64,000 nt of DNA from an uncultured Dehalococcoidia bacterium (GTDB taxonomy: Bacteria > Chloroflexota > Dehalococcoidia > Lucifugimonadales > JADFKI01): positions 62,001 through 126,000 of the forward strand of contig CATQHF010000005.1 of assembly GCA_958295865.1 (NCBI GenBank), read 5' to 3'. The notes beneath the pieces are model-generated. The model worked only from the letters and a program-made list of their open reading frames with translations, was not told the DNA's origin and ran no database searches. Shown here one piece after another: positions 47,505 through 55,550 of this stretch (within the stretch, counting starts at the first letter, position 1; the number at the start of each line of letters is the position of its first letter). A program made the translations under genes and the position numbers.

Positions 47505-48290
47505 ATGAACGCTAATGGGAGGACGACGATAGACGAGACGCGCTTGCGCGCCATGCTGCGGGATTTCAAGGGCGATGGCATCAGCGAGGATGATGTCATT
47601 TCGCGCCTTATAGACATGCCGTTCGAGGATCTGGACTTTGCCAAGGTTGACCATCACCGCGCCCTGCGTAAGGGCTTCCCTGAGGTCATTTTCGGTCAGG
47701 GCAAGTCGCCTGAACAGATTGCGTCCATATCCGAGGCGCTGCTGGAGCGGTCGGACCGCCTGCTTGTGACGCGCGCCTCGCAGCAAGCTTATGATGCCGT
47801 CGCCGAGAAGGTACACGATGCCCGCTATGAAGAGATGGCGCGGTGCATCGTGGTCGATCACAGACCGCAAGCCGAGCGCAAGCAGACGCCCGGCGTGCTG
47901 GTGGTGTGCGCCGGCACTTCTGACTTGCCCGTAGCGAGCGAGGCGGTTGTGACTGCGGAGGTGATGGGCTGCGAGGTGGAGCATGTGTTCGATGTGGGCG
48001 TGGCTGGCATACATCGTCTATTGGCGCAGCTGCCCGCGCTCCAGCGCGCGCGAGTCGTGGTTGCGGTGGCGGGCATGGAGGGCGCGCTGCCGTCGGTGGT
48101 CGGCGGGCTGGTGCAGGTGCCGGTCATCGCGGTGCCTACAAGTATCGGCTACGGCGCGAGCTTCGACGGGCTTGCCGCTTTGCTTGCGATGCTGAACAGC
48201 TGCGCTACCGGCATCGGCGTGGTCAACATAGACAACGGCTTCGGCGCGGGCTTCCTCGCCGCGCTTATCAACCGCCTGCCCGCGCCCTGA
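47505..48290 (+). CDS. larB: Nickel-pincer cofactor biosynthesis protein LarB
   Basis: 261 residues. LarB carboxylates nicotinic acid adenine dinucleotide and removes AMP, the first step toward the nickel-pincer cofactor. The C-terminal half is related to PurE (VCAGTSDLPVASEAVVTAEVMG and YGASFDGLAALLAMLNSCATG), and the N-terminal part (DHHRALRKGFPEVIFGQGK) is specific to LarB. GAAGG precedes the ATG closely. It stands apart from larC (31.2 kb) and larA (38.3 kb). Confidence 0.93.
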   Translation: MNANGRTTIDETRLRAMLRDFKGDGISEDDVISRLIDMPFEDLDFAKVDHHRALRKGFPEVIFGQGKSPEQIASISEALLERSDRLLVTRASQQAYDAVAEKVHDARYEEMARCIVVDHRPQAERKQTPGVLVVCAGTSDLPVASEAVVTAEVMGCEVEHVFDVGVAGIHRLLAQLPALQRARVVVAVAGMEGALPSVVGGLVQVPVIAVPTSIGYGASFDGLAALLAMLNSCATGIGVVNIDNGFGAGFLAALINRLPAP

Positions 48291-48343
48291 ATGTGTGTGA
48301 TATTATCTTTGCATCCTGACTACTGAGAGGATGCTGCTGGGAG

Positions 48344-48580
48344 ATGCCACCAAAGGAAAGACGATTACGGCGAGCGCGGCAAAACCCTGGGAATGTGCGC
48401 TTCAATGATCTCGTCAGGATTTACGAAGACCACGGATTCAGAGTTCGTTCGGCGAGGGGTAGCCATTATGTAGCGACTTATCCCAACACATGGATACGGC
48501 TGACATTCCCACGCCAGAATCCAATGAAACGGCGTTATGTCTTGGATGCTCTTAACATTATCAACGAACTTGGTCTTTAG
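48344..48580 (+). CDS. hicA: HicA-like toxin (mRNA interferase family)
   Basis: 78 residues: VRFNDLVRIYEDHGFRVRSARGSHYVATYP matches the double-stranded-RNA-binding-like HicA fold, with the catalytic His in GSH (about residue 41). HicA cleaves mRNA when not bound by HicB. A 3' tail beyond the fold aligns with the longer HicA types that begin RRARQNPGNVRF. The antitoxin gene follows after 18 or so bases. Confidence 0.8.
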   Translation: MPPKERRLRRARQNPGNVRFNDLVRIYEDHGFRVRSARGSHYVATYPNTWIRLTFPRQNPMKRRYVLDALNIINELGL

Positions 48581-48604
48581 CTCATCAAAAGGAGACGGTT
48601 GATT

Positions 48605-48865
48605 ATGGTTTTACCCCTTTCTTCAGTCAGGGATGTTGATTACTACATGAACCTGCCGTATCCGATTCAACTTGTGTATGACAGCGAAGAGGGCGATTGG
48701 GTAGCTCGGCTGCCGGACTTGCCCGGTTGCGTGTCCGATGGCGCTGACCCGAATGAAGCCGTGCGGAATGTTGCGGATGCACAGCGTCTATGGATTGAGA
48801 CTTGTATTGAAGATGGTCAGGAAGTTCCCCTGCCAACGAATACGGGTTTTATGTGTGTCCCATAG
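48605..48865 (+). CDS. hicB: HicB-like antitoxin
   Basis: About 86 residues: YPIQLVYDSEEGDWVARLPDLPGCVSDGADPNEAVRNV is the partly degraded RNase-H-like HicB fold. No C-terminal DNA-binding domain is seen, so autoregulation would need another element. AAAAGGAG stands 10 bases before the ATG at 48605; a TTG at 48599 is an alternative. Confidence 0.82.
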   Translation: MVLPLSSVRDVDYYMNLPYPIQLVYDSEEGDWVARLPDLPGCVSDGADPNEAVRNVADAQRLWIETCIEDGQEVPLPTNTGFMCVP

Positions 48866-48928
48866 TTCGCTTCACCATGCCATGCTCTGAACGAAATCTA
48901 CTGCTCGCCCACTGAAAGGGAGTGATAA

Positions 48929-50629
48929 ATGGATTTGACCGAACGATGCCTTGCTCTTGCCAGCGAATATCCTGACTTGTGGACGCTCGATGCCTGCGGC
49001 GTAACTCGCTCTGAGCGGCAGATACCGGCGCTGCTGCATGCCGACGCGTATGTTCCTGACACGAGCCGCACCCGCGTGCTGCTGTTGAGCGGGCTGTCGG
49101 GCAGGGCCGAGGGCGTGGAAAACGGCTTTCGGGCGCTGGAGTCTTACGCGAGCATCGGCGAGTCGCTTCAGCGCGATGTGGCGTTGAGCGCGATACCTTG
49201 CGGCAACCCGGACGGGCTGGCGCAGAGAACGCCGCTGAGCAACGGCGCGGGCGGCAATCCGGCCGAGGGCTACCCTCCGAGCGGCAGATACTATGACGAC
49301 CGGAACAACCCTGAGGCGCGCTATCTCTGGCGCTGGATTGGCTTTCACGCGCCCGATGTTGCGCTTGAAGTGCGCGAGGCTTACGGCGTGCGCTGGGAGT
49401 ACGCTGGGCCTATCGAGCGCATTGCGAACGCTCTGAACGCCTATCCGATGACTACGGACAGCTCATTGGCGCGCGCGCTGTCGGATGGAACGCCTAACAA
49501 GCTTGCGCCCATTCCCGCGCTCACATTGACCTGCCCCGCCGACAGGGTCGAAGCTGAGCTTGGCAATCTGTGGCGCATATTCGCGCAGGAGTCGGCGCTT
49601 CTGTCCTCGCCGGCGCGCCGCACGCTGGACAGCCGCCGCCGCCGCACTCCAATCCAAGTGGCGCGTGTTCTCGCGGCGTCGTATGGGCATGAGCTCAATC
49701 CGGTGATATACACGCAGGGGGTGGCGCTGAGCGGCAGGCTGAGGCTCGCGGAGCTTGATCCTGACGGCGAAAGCCCGGTCGCGGACATCGAGCGGATAGT
49801 CAAGGGCTACGCGGCAAGCACGCCAACGGAGGTGTTTGGCGAGAACAGCGGCGGCGCTAATCTCGCCGGACTCGTCTGGGCGGACGAACTCGCAGCCGCG
49901 ACGGGGCAGAGCCGCTACAACGACCTGCTGCTGCGCGTTGCCGATGAGCGCTTTCGCCCCGCGAGTGTGGGCGGCATTCCGCCCGCCTCGGACGACGACT
50001 ATCGCGTCGAGGATATGTTCTTCGGCGGGGCTGTGCTTGGACGCGCGCATAAGATAACCGGGGATGTGAGCTACATGGACATACAGGCGCGCTTTTTGCT
50101 GGACGCCAATGTGCAGCAGGATAACGGGCTGTTCTGGCACTGCCGCGATGCCGAATGGTTTTGGGGCAGGGGCAACGGCTTTGCGGCGCTTGGCTACGCG
50201 GAGACGCTGACTTATATGCCGTCCGACCACGCGGAGCGCGACGCGCTGGCGGCGCAGCATGCGAGCCATCTGACCGCACTGCTGGACTATCAGCAGCCAT
50301 CGGGCATGTGGCGGCAGCTGATAGACTTTCCCGGCTCGTATCAGGAGATGACCGCGACCTGCATGATTGGCTACGCTATGGCGCGCGGCATGCGGCTTGG
50401 ATGGCTCGATTCGTCCTTCGAGGATGCGCTGACGCTGGCTTGGCAGGGCGTATCGGAGCGTATCGACGATGAGGGCGGGCTGGTGGATGTGTGCACCGGC
50501 ACAGGCGTGCAGACCAGCACGCGCGAGTATCTCGACAGGCCCGCGGTGTTCGGATGGGACGAGCGCGGCGGCGCGCTTGCGCTCTGGTTCGCCTGCGAGA
50601 TCGAGAGATACAACCGCCACACCGCATAA
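48929..50629 (+). CDS. GH105/GH88-like hydrolase with N-terminal M14-like domain
   Basis: 566 residues. The C-terminal part (about 260-566) has the alpha/alpha-barrel of unsaturated rhamnogalacturonyl hydrolases: EDMFFGG (Asp362), WFWGRGNGFAALGY (410-423) and the tail block YQEMTATCMIGYAMARG. The N-terminal part (about 40-230) resembles an M14 carboxypeptidase (VLLLSGLSGRAEGVENG, CGNPDGLAQRTP, GFHAPDVALEVREAYG), but the zinc-site HxxE is replaced (LSGRAEG), so this half is probably inactive or a binding module. No signal peptide is visible. It stands alone with a good AAAGGGAG site. Confidence 0.75.
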   Translation: MDLTERCLALASEYPDLWTLDACGVTRSERQIPALLHADAYVPDTSRTRVLLLSGLSGRAEGVENGFRALESYASIGESLQRDVALSAIPCGNPDGLAQRTPLSNGAGGNPAEGYPPSGRYYDDRNNPEARYLWRWIGFHAPDVALEVREAYGVRWEYAGPIERIANALNAYPMTTDSSLARALSDGTPNKLAPIPALTLTCPADRVEAELGNLWRIFAQESALLSSPARRTLDSRRRRTPIQVARVLAASYGHELNPVIYTQGVALSGRLRLAELDPDGESPVADIERIVKGYAASTPTEVFGENSGGANLAGLVWADELAAATGQSRYNDLLLRVADERFRPASVGGIPPASDDDYRVEDMFFGGAVLGRAHKITGDVSYMDIQARFLLDANVQQDNGLFWHCRDAEWFWGRGNGFAALGYAETLTYMPSDHAERDALAAQHASHLTALLDYQQPSGMWRQLIDFPGSYQEMTATCMIGYAMARGMRLGWLDSSFEDALTLAWQGVSERIDDEGGLVDVCTGTGVQTSTREYLDRPAVFGWDERGGALALWFACEIERYNRHTA

Positions 50630-50942
50630 CCCGCGAACGGAGTTGTTTTTTCCTTCTGGGCTTATATGGGCAGGAATTAAGAATTGGGTTGTGTTGAGGC
50701 TTGCGGTTCGAGGCATTTCGCAACCGAATAGCAAGCCAGAGTGCAAGGGTGGTTACTGAAGTCTAGGTAGCCGGCAGACTAGGATTTGAGATGCCTCACT
50801 CCGTTCGGAATGACGGGAAGATTGTTGCGGCGTGTTCAGGATGACAGCAGTGGAAGTGCTGGATTCCTGCCCCTGCTTCCGCAGGGGTGACGTTCTTTCG
50901 CAGGAATGACGGGATGAAAAAACGAAATGTCCACAGAACCTA
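50630..50942. repeat. Non-coding stretch with a shared cassette and an IS-derived end
   Basis: Carries the cassette also found at 43.95-44.09 kb, then the CCCCTGC...GCAGGGGTG hairpin repeat (about 50868-50892). It ends with GAAATGTCCACAGAACCTA (50924-50942), identical to the right end of the miniature element at 57.24-57.40 kb. The matching left end is missing. Confidence 0.7.
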
Positions 50943-50952
50943 GTCGTCTTTC

Positions 50953-51672
50953 CTATACCCAGGGCCAGGGGACATTGCGGTAGGGATCTAGCATGGGCAG
51001 CTTGCGCTGTTGCAGCATGATGTCCAGACGCCGCGTGAGCGCGCGCATCTCCTTGGGCTCAATTAGCTCTCCGAGCAGGCAGGGCAGCTCGTCGGTGGGC
51101 GATTGCAGCGTGGCGAGCAGCGCCTCGAGGTCGCTTGCGAGCGCCTCCGGTATGGGCTTGCCCCAGAACTCCACCATCACGGTGCGTAACTTGAACATCG
51201 GGTGAAAGGTCAGCCCATGGTCGATGCTCCAGATGTCGCCCGCATCGTCTAGCAGGCAGTGTCCGGCTTTTCGGTCGCCGTTGTTCACCACGACGTCGAA
51301 CACGGCGAACTTTGCCAGCTCGTCGGCGTTCTGCTCGATGAGGTTGAAGTAGGTGATGTCCGGGTCGCATTCGATATACATCTGCATGGAGCCGATGCCA
51401 TAAGGGCCTTCTCGAACTAGCGTATGTGGCACATTGGGCCAGCCGAGCGCGCGGCTGAGCGCGAAGGTGGCGCGCTCGCGCAGGTAGAGCGTGCCGCTGG
51501 GGTAGTCGTAGAGCGGGCGCTCGCCGTCGCGCGGCTTGTAGATGGCGCGGATGCACTTGCCCTCACCCGCGTCCAGATGCACCAGGAAGGTGTAGTTGGA
51601 GCCGTAGGGCATGCGGTAGCCGCCGATGACTTCCGCAGACTCCAGCAGCGGGATAGCCTGCGCCTCCGTCAT
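50953..51672 (-). CDS. SCO1664-family kinase-fold protein
   Basis: About 239 residues if the ATG at 51672 is used; a TTG at 51735 would add 21 very basic residues. The family fold resembles phosphatidylinositol kinases: MPYGSNYTFLVHL and IRAIYKPRDGERPLYDYP hold the nucleotide-binding Lys, VVNNGDRKAGHCLLDD the catalytic-loop Asp/Asn, and IWSIDHGLTFH the metal-binding Asp. Actinobacteria and Chloroflexota keep it with DUF3090, as here. Its substrate is unknown. Confidence 0.82.
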   Translation of the reverse strand: MTEAQAIPLLESAEVIGGYRMPYGSNYTFLVHLDAGEGKCIRAIYKPRDGERPLYDYPSGTLYLRERATFALSRALGWPNVPHTLVREGPYGIGSMQMYIECDPDITYFNLIEQNADELAKFAVFDVVVNNGDRKAGHCLLDDAGDIWSIDHGLTFHPMFKLRTVMVEFWGKPIPEALASDLEALLATLQSPTDELPCLLGELIEPKEMRALTRRLDIMLQQRKLPMLDPYRNVPWPWV

Positions 51673-51803
51673 CTGAATGGGAACAGCGTCTGAGCGCTGG
51701 GGTTGGCGTCTGCGTTGTCGTCTTCGGGAAGGCAAGCGTATCAGTCACTCGGATGCCCCGGCGAGCGGAGCAGGGAGGCGCGCCTTGCTCAGGGGCGAGG
51801 CGT

Positions 51804-52322
51804 CTAGTCGGACTCGGTAATCTTGGCGTGCCCGTTGACACGGGGGCATGCGTGTCCCGAGGGGTCGATGGGCCTGTCGCAGAGCGGACATAGCGGCCTG
51901 CCCGCCGCGCACACCTGGAGCGCTTCATCGGAGAAGGTTTCCAGCTGCTCGCGGTCCATCCATATTCGGATGGTTGCCGATTCTTGGTCGGCATCCTCAA
52001 AGTCGTAGGCGTCTATGAGGAACATCCCGTTGTTGCCGTCGTGTCCCAGGGCGAGCTTGCCTATCCTGAACTCCAGCCGCGTTAAGCCCGGCGCTTGGCG
52101 CTCAGGCGGGATGGAGCCGTCCCTGCCCGCGTTCTCCGGCAGGTTGGCGATGAGCTGCTGGATGCCGAGCGCAAGCTCAAGCAGGTGTTCCTTTTCCAGC
52201 CACAGCACGGCGTTGCTGCTCTCGCTGTCCGCTAGGATGCGAAAGGTGCGCTTGCCCGGTTCGCCGACCGAATCCGGGACAAGCCTGCTCAAGTGGGTGA
52301 ATTCCAGTTTAGGGTCTGCCAT
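51804..52322 (-). CDS. DUF3090 family protein
   Basis: About 172 residues from the ATG at 52322 (a frame 13 codons longer exists). Typical end: RPLCPLCDRPIDPSGHACPRVNGH, with a CxxC...H...C cluster that may bind zinc. Family function is not known. It is next to SCO1664 in many Actinobacteria, often with a histidine phosphatase that is absent here. Confidence 0.82.
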   Translation of the reverse strand: MADPKLEFTHLSRLVPDSVGEPGKRTFRILADSESSNAVLWLEKEHLLELALGIQQLIANLPENAGRDGSIPPERQAPGLTRLEFRIGKLALGHDGNNGMFLIDAYDFEDADQESATIRIWMDREQLETFSDEALQVCAAGRPLCPLCDRPIDPSGHACPRVNGHAKITESD

Positions 52323-52373
52323 AACGCTACTAATCTTATTCGCTTGCCCGCCATGCCGCAAGGGGTGTCAAAC

Positions 52374-52535
52374 GAGAAAATTGCATTGGTATAGTTTAGC
52401 CGTCGATGGGCGGGCATTTTTCGCCCCCATCCTAACCTTCCCCCAGAGGGGGAAGGGACAATTGGCGCGACCGACTCGCTCGCCAGACTTGAAACCTTCC
52501 CCCATCAAGGGGGAAGGGACTAATGCAATTTTCTC
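52374..52535. mobile_element. Miniature inverted-repeat element C, unoccupied copy
   Basis: The ends are perfect inverted repeats: GAGAAAATTGCAT (52374-52386) and ATGCAATTTTCTC (52523-52535). The inside holds CGCCCCCATCCTAACC and GGGGGAAGGG palindromic stretches. The sequence GGGAC-TA-ATGC at 52516-52526 is the empty counterpart of the sites holding the IS and the miniature element at 56.3 and 57.2 kb. No coding content, 162 bases. Confidence 0.75.
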
Positions 52536-52574
52536 AATATCCTTTACCCCTTGCGGAGGGTTAGGATGGGGGCG

Positions 52575-52599
52575 CTGATAACTGATAACTGATAACTAT
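52575..52599. repeat. Short tandem repeat CTGATAA
   Basis: An eight-base unit CTGATAAC-type is repeated three times immediately outside the palindromic element. Confidence 0.6.
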
Positions 52600-52619
52600 T
52601 CTGTCTATCCGGGTAGGCT

Positions 52620-53048
52620 CTAGCCTAGTTCCAGCAGCTCCACCCAATTGCCATCGGGGTCTTGCAGGTAGCAACCGCTCTTGCCCTCGACAATCTCGAT
52701 GGGCGGGTTCAGCTTCTGCGCGCCGTTGCCTATGAGCCACTCATACGCCGCGGAGATGTCCTCTACCTCGAAAGCGATGTGCGATGCGCCGAATGAGTTG
52801 CGCTCTTGGATATGGGCGTCGGAGCCGGGCGGGTGGACATACTCGATAAGCTCGAGCAGATGCCCGTTGCCGTAGTGAAACTCGGCTATCTTTATGTGCG
52901 TGCCTTCGTAGCCGAGGATCTGCGATATGGGGCTGCCGTCGCGCTCGCGCCTGCCTATCAGTGTCATTCCCACCACATCTTGGTAGAAGCGCACCGATGC
53001 GTCGAGGTCGCTCACGACAAAGCCGGTATGGTGCATTCCTTTAATCAT
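52620..53048 (-). CDS. VOC-family lactoylglutathione-lyase-like protein
   Basis: 142 residues: HHTGFVVSDLDASVRFYQDVVGM at the N-terminus (metal-binding His) and CYLQDPDGNWVELLELG at the end (metal Glu). Similar to methylmalonyl-CoA epimerases or glyoxalases by eye, but the substrate is open. A consensus AGGAGG lies before the ATG. It lies 19 bases after the MOSC gene. Confidence 0.87.
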   Translation of the reverse strand: MIKGMHHTGFVVSDLDASVRFYQDVVGMTLIGRRERDGSPISQILGYEGTHIKIAEFHYGNGHLLELIEYVHPPGSDAHIQERNSFGASHIAFEVEDISAAYEWLIGNGAQKLNPPIEIVEGKSGCYLQDPDGNWVELLELG

Positions 53049-53067
53049 CGCGCGTCCTCCTTGTCAA

Positions 53068-53511
53068 TTAGGCGGGCGCTATCGCGTCGCCGACTTTGAC
53101 CGCGCCGCCCTGCGTAACATAGGTGAGCATGCCGCGCTTGCCCTCCATCTCCGCGCGCAGCCCGTCGCGTATGCCCTCGATGAAGGCGCAAGGCTCGCAG
53201 TCGCCCGTAATCTCCAGCACCACGTCGTCGCCCAGCGATAGCCGCTGACCCGTCGGCAGCGCGGCTAGGTCGATGCCGCTTGTGGTGATATTCTCGCGTA
53301 TCTGTCCCTGTTCCAGCCCGAAAGAGTCCAGCGTCTCCTTGTCCATCAGCAGCACCTGCCGCCGTCTGCGCGAGGGATGGTCGGAGGCGTGGCGGTCGCC
53401 CTCGATGCCGAACCCGGTGATGAGTTCTACGCTGTCGGTGTCCTTCATCGGCTCAAAGTGTCCGACGCAAACATGCAATGATAGTATGCGGCCGTCTTGG
53501 TTCTCTGCCAT
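53068..53511 (-). CDS. MOSC-domain protein
   Basis: 147 residues. MOSC domains bind molybdenum cofactor derivatives or sulfurated ligands through a conserved Cys; here Cys in GDCEPCAFI fits. GFGIEGDRHA and RRRRQVLLMD are typical. No molybdenum enzyme is beside it. It is the first gene of a MOSC-VOC pair with an AGGAGGG ribosome-binding site. Confidence 0.88.
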   Translation of the reverse strand: MAENQDGRILSLHVCVGHFEPMKDTDSVELITGFGIEGDRHASDHPSRRRRQVLLMDKETLDSFGLEQGQIRENITTSGIDLAALPTGQRLSLGDDVVLEITGDCEPCAFIEGIRDGLRAEMEGKRGMLTYVTQGGAVKVGDAIAPA

Positions 53512-53675
53512 GCGCTGCCCTCCTGCGCTTCTGATGTCCGCCTTATGTTCCGTATTTCGGCACTGCCTATAAGATACGCTTTACCGCCGCGCTATTCAAT
53601 GCCTGACGCCGAAGTTTGCATGTACAGTCGGGCGCGAGAGTGTATAATCGGCATACGAGTTAAGTTGCGGCGTGG

Positions 53676-53727
53676 CGGCGCGGCTGTCATAGCGCCGGAT
53701 GCGTCGAATCAGCCATGGAAGGGTTCA
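53676..53727 (+). repeat. Upstream region shared by two tandem genes, copy 1
   Basis: About 52 bases ending in GGAAGGGTTCA are almost identical to 54121-54172. They hold the ribosome-binding site and probably the promoter-proximal part of both genes. Confidence 0.8.
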
Positions 53728-54108
53728 ATGATTCAGGAAGAGCATGTTCAGACGGCGCGGGATTTTCTGGTCAAGTCCGACACATACTTTGCTGAGGGCG
53801 ATGCGCTGCAAGGTTCGGAAAAGATGTGGGGCGCGGCGGCGCATGCGGTCATGGCAATCGCGCAGCAGCGCGGGTGGCAGTATGGAAGCCATAAAGCGAT
53901 GATACGGGCGGTTAGTCGTATTGCGGAAGAGCATGATGACAGGGCGCTGCGCTTGGAGTTCAGCCTTGCCGAGCAGTTCCATGCCAACTACTATCATGGC
54001 TTCATGGAAGACTTTCAGATTGAAAACAATCGCCCTATCGTGCGCGAGTTTGTGGAGCGCATACTGATGCTTATGGAGGAACAGTCGGGCGAGCCAGCGC
54101 CCTTATAA
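53728..54108 (+). CDS. PaREP1/HEPN-like small helical protein, copy 1
   Basis: 126 residues: MIQEEHVQTARDFLVKSDTYFAEGDALQGSEKMWGAAAHAVMAIAQQRGW... The pattern (long helix, GDALQGSEKMWGAAAHAV, and a second half with FHANYYHGFMED) fits the PaREP1/HEPN-type helical bundle. HEPN proteins are often RNases or toxins, but no RxxxxH active motif is evident. The frame reaches further upstream to 53497 without support. The N-terminal half is almost identical to the next gene, the C-terminal half differs. Confidence 0.7.
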   Translation: MIQEEHVQTARDFLVKSDTYFAEGDALQGSEKMWGAAAHAVMAIAQQRGWQYGSHKAMIRAVSRIAEEHDDRALRLEFSLAEQFHANYYHGFMEDFQIENNRPIVREFVERILMLMEEQSGEPAPL

Positions 54109-54120
54109 GTCGCAGCGTAG

Positions 54121-54172
54121 CGGCGCGGCTGCCATAGCGCCGGATGCGTCGAATCAGCCATGGAAGGGTTCA
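54121..54172 (+). repeat. Upstream region shared by two tandem genes, copy 2
   Basis: Near-identical to 53676-53727, with a C/T change. The period of the tandem duplication is about 445 bases. Confidence 0.8.
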
Positions 54173-54538
54173 ATGATACAGGAAGAGCATGTTCGGACGG
54201 CGCGGGATTTTCTGGTCAAGTCTGACACATACTTTGCCGAGGGCGATGCGCTGCAAGGTTCGGGGAAGATGTGGGGGGCGGCGGCGCATGCGGTCATGGC
54301 AATCGCGCAGCAGCGCGGGTGGCGTTATGGAAGCAACTACGCTATCAGACAGGCAGCGATTAGGCTTGCGGATGCGCTGGAAGATGAGCGCTTCAGTCTG
54401 GGCGTATCGGTGGCGGAAAAGTTTCATGCGAATTTCTACCACGACTTCATGGAAGATGATGAGTTGGATGTGAACCGCCGTTTGGCGCGCCTATTCGTGG
54501 AGCGCGTACTGGCGCTGACAGACGAGCAGCCCGAATGA
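54173..54538 (+). CDS. PaREP1/HEPN-like small helical protein, copy 2
   Basis: 121 residues. The first 50 residues match copy 1 with two or three changes; after residue 53 the two diverge (NYAIRQAAIRLADALEDERFSLG versus HKAMIRAVSRIAEEHDDRALRLE). The stop overlaps the ATG of a frame leading into the NHL-repeat gene. Same suggested fold and the same uncertainty about function. Confidence 0.7.
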   Translation: MIQEEHVRTARDFLVKSDTYFAEGDALQGSGKMWGAAAHAVMAIAQQRGWRYGSNYAIRQAAIRLADALEDERFSLGVSVAEKFHANFYHDFMEDDELDVNRRLARLFVERVLALTDEQPE

Positions 54539-54582
54539 CGATAGATGGCTTGGCAGAGAATAATCTCAGGAGGATAGGAACG

Positions 54583-55533
54583 ATGCCGGATGATTGCACA
54601 CTTGGAAGCGGAGATTTCACTTACCGCGTAGAACCGAACTGGCACACTATGCCGCCGGGCTATGACTGGCGGGAGGTTGCCGCCGTCACGGTGGACGGCA
54701 ATGACAATGTGTATGTCTTCAATCGCGGCGAACATCCTATGATAGTGTTTGACAAGGACGGCAACTTCGTCAAGTCGTGGGGCGAGGGCGTGTTCAGCAG
54801 GGCGCACGGCGTCAGCCTGGGCCCCGACGATACCCTGTATTGCAGCGACGACGGCGATCATACCGTCCGCCAGTGCACGCTCGACGGCGAGGTGCTTATG
54901 ACGCTTGGCATCCCGGGCGAGCCTGCGCCGTTGTTCAGTGGCGATCCGTTCAATCGCTGCACGCACACCGCGCTCGATCCAAAGACCGGCGACATCTATG
55001 TGTCCGACGGCTACGGCAACTCGCGCGTGCATAAGTATTCGCCAGATGGCAAGCTGCTGTTCTCGTGGGGCGCGCCCGGCACCGACCCCGGGGAGTTCAG
55101 CATCACGCACAACATCGTTACCGACGCCGACGGCTATGTATATGTCGCGGACAGGGAGAACCACCGCATTCAGATATTCGACGCCAACGGGCGCTTTGAA
55201 GAGCAGTGGCCCAATGTGCATCGCCCCTGCGCGCTGTATATTTCGCCGGAGCAGCACATCTATGTCGGCGAACTCGGCTGGGGCATGGGCGTGCAGCGCA
55301 ATGTGCCTAATATCGGGCCGCGCGTGTCCGTGCTGGACCGGCGCGGCAATACGCTTGCGCGGCTGGGGAACGGCTACGGGGTTGAAGTGGGGCAGTTCAT
55401 ATCGCCGCACGGCATCTGCATCGACTCTGCGAAGAATATCTATGTGGGCGAGGTGTCGCACACGAACATCAGCAATTCCGGCGAGACGCCGCCCGACGAC
55501 CTGAGAACGCTGCAAAGGCTGACGAAGGCTTAA
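54583..55533 (+). CDS. NHL-repeat beta-propeller protein
   Basis: About 316 residues. Repeats of VTVDGNDNVYVFNRGEHPMIVFDKDGNFVKSWG type are found about six times, as in peptidyl-alpha-hydroxyglycine alpha-amidating lyase and other NHL proteins. No signal peptide. An AGGAGG nine bases before the ATG at 54583 supports this start; an earlier ATG at 54535 overlaps the previous stop. It could be a lyase or a scaffold; the metal ligands of amidating lyase cannot be assigned reliably by eye. Confidence 0.82.
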   Translation: MPDDCTLGSGDFTYRVEPNWHTMPPGYDWREVAAVTVDGNDNVYVFNRGEHPMIVFDKDGNFVKSWGEGVFSRAHGVSLGPDDTLYCSDDGDHTVRQCTLDGEVLMTLGIPGEPAPLFSGDPFNRCTHTALDPKTGDIYVSDGYGNSRVHKYSPDGKLLFSWGAPGTDPGEFSITHNIVTDADGYVYVADRENHRIQIFDANGRFEEQWPNVHRPCALYISPEQHIYVGELGWGMGVQRNVPNIGPRVSVLDRRGNTLARLGNGYGVEVGQFISPHGICIDSAKNIYVGEVSHTNISNSGETPPDDLRTLQRLTKA

Positions 55534-55550
55534 CCTATGAGGAGCGCAGA

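Noticed and set aside
49463-50746. Long minus-strand open frame opposite the GH105-like gene
   Set aside because: Antisense shadow; the plus-strand gene has clear domain motifs and a good start site.
53497-53727. N-terminal extension of the first PaREP1-like gene
   Set aside because: The extended part runs into the divergent MOSC gene and has no ribosome-binding site; the copy-2 gene starts at the equivalent of 53728.
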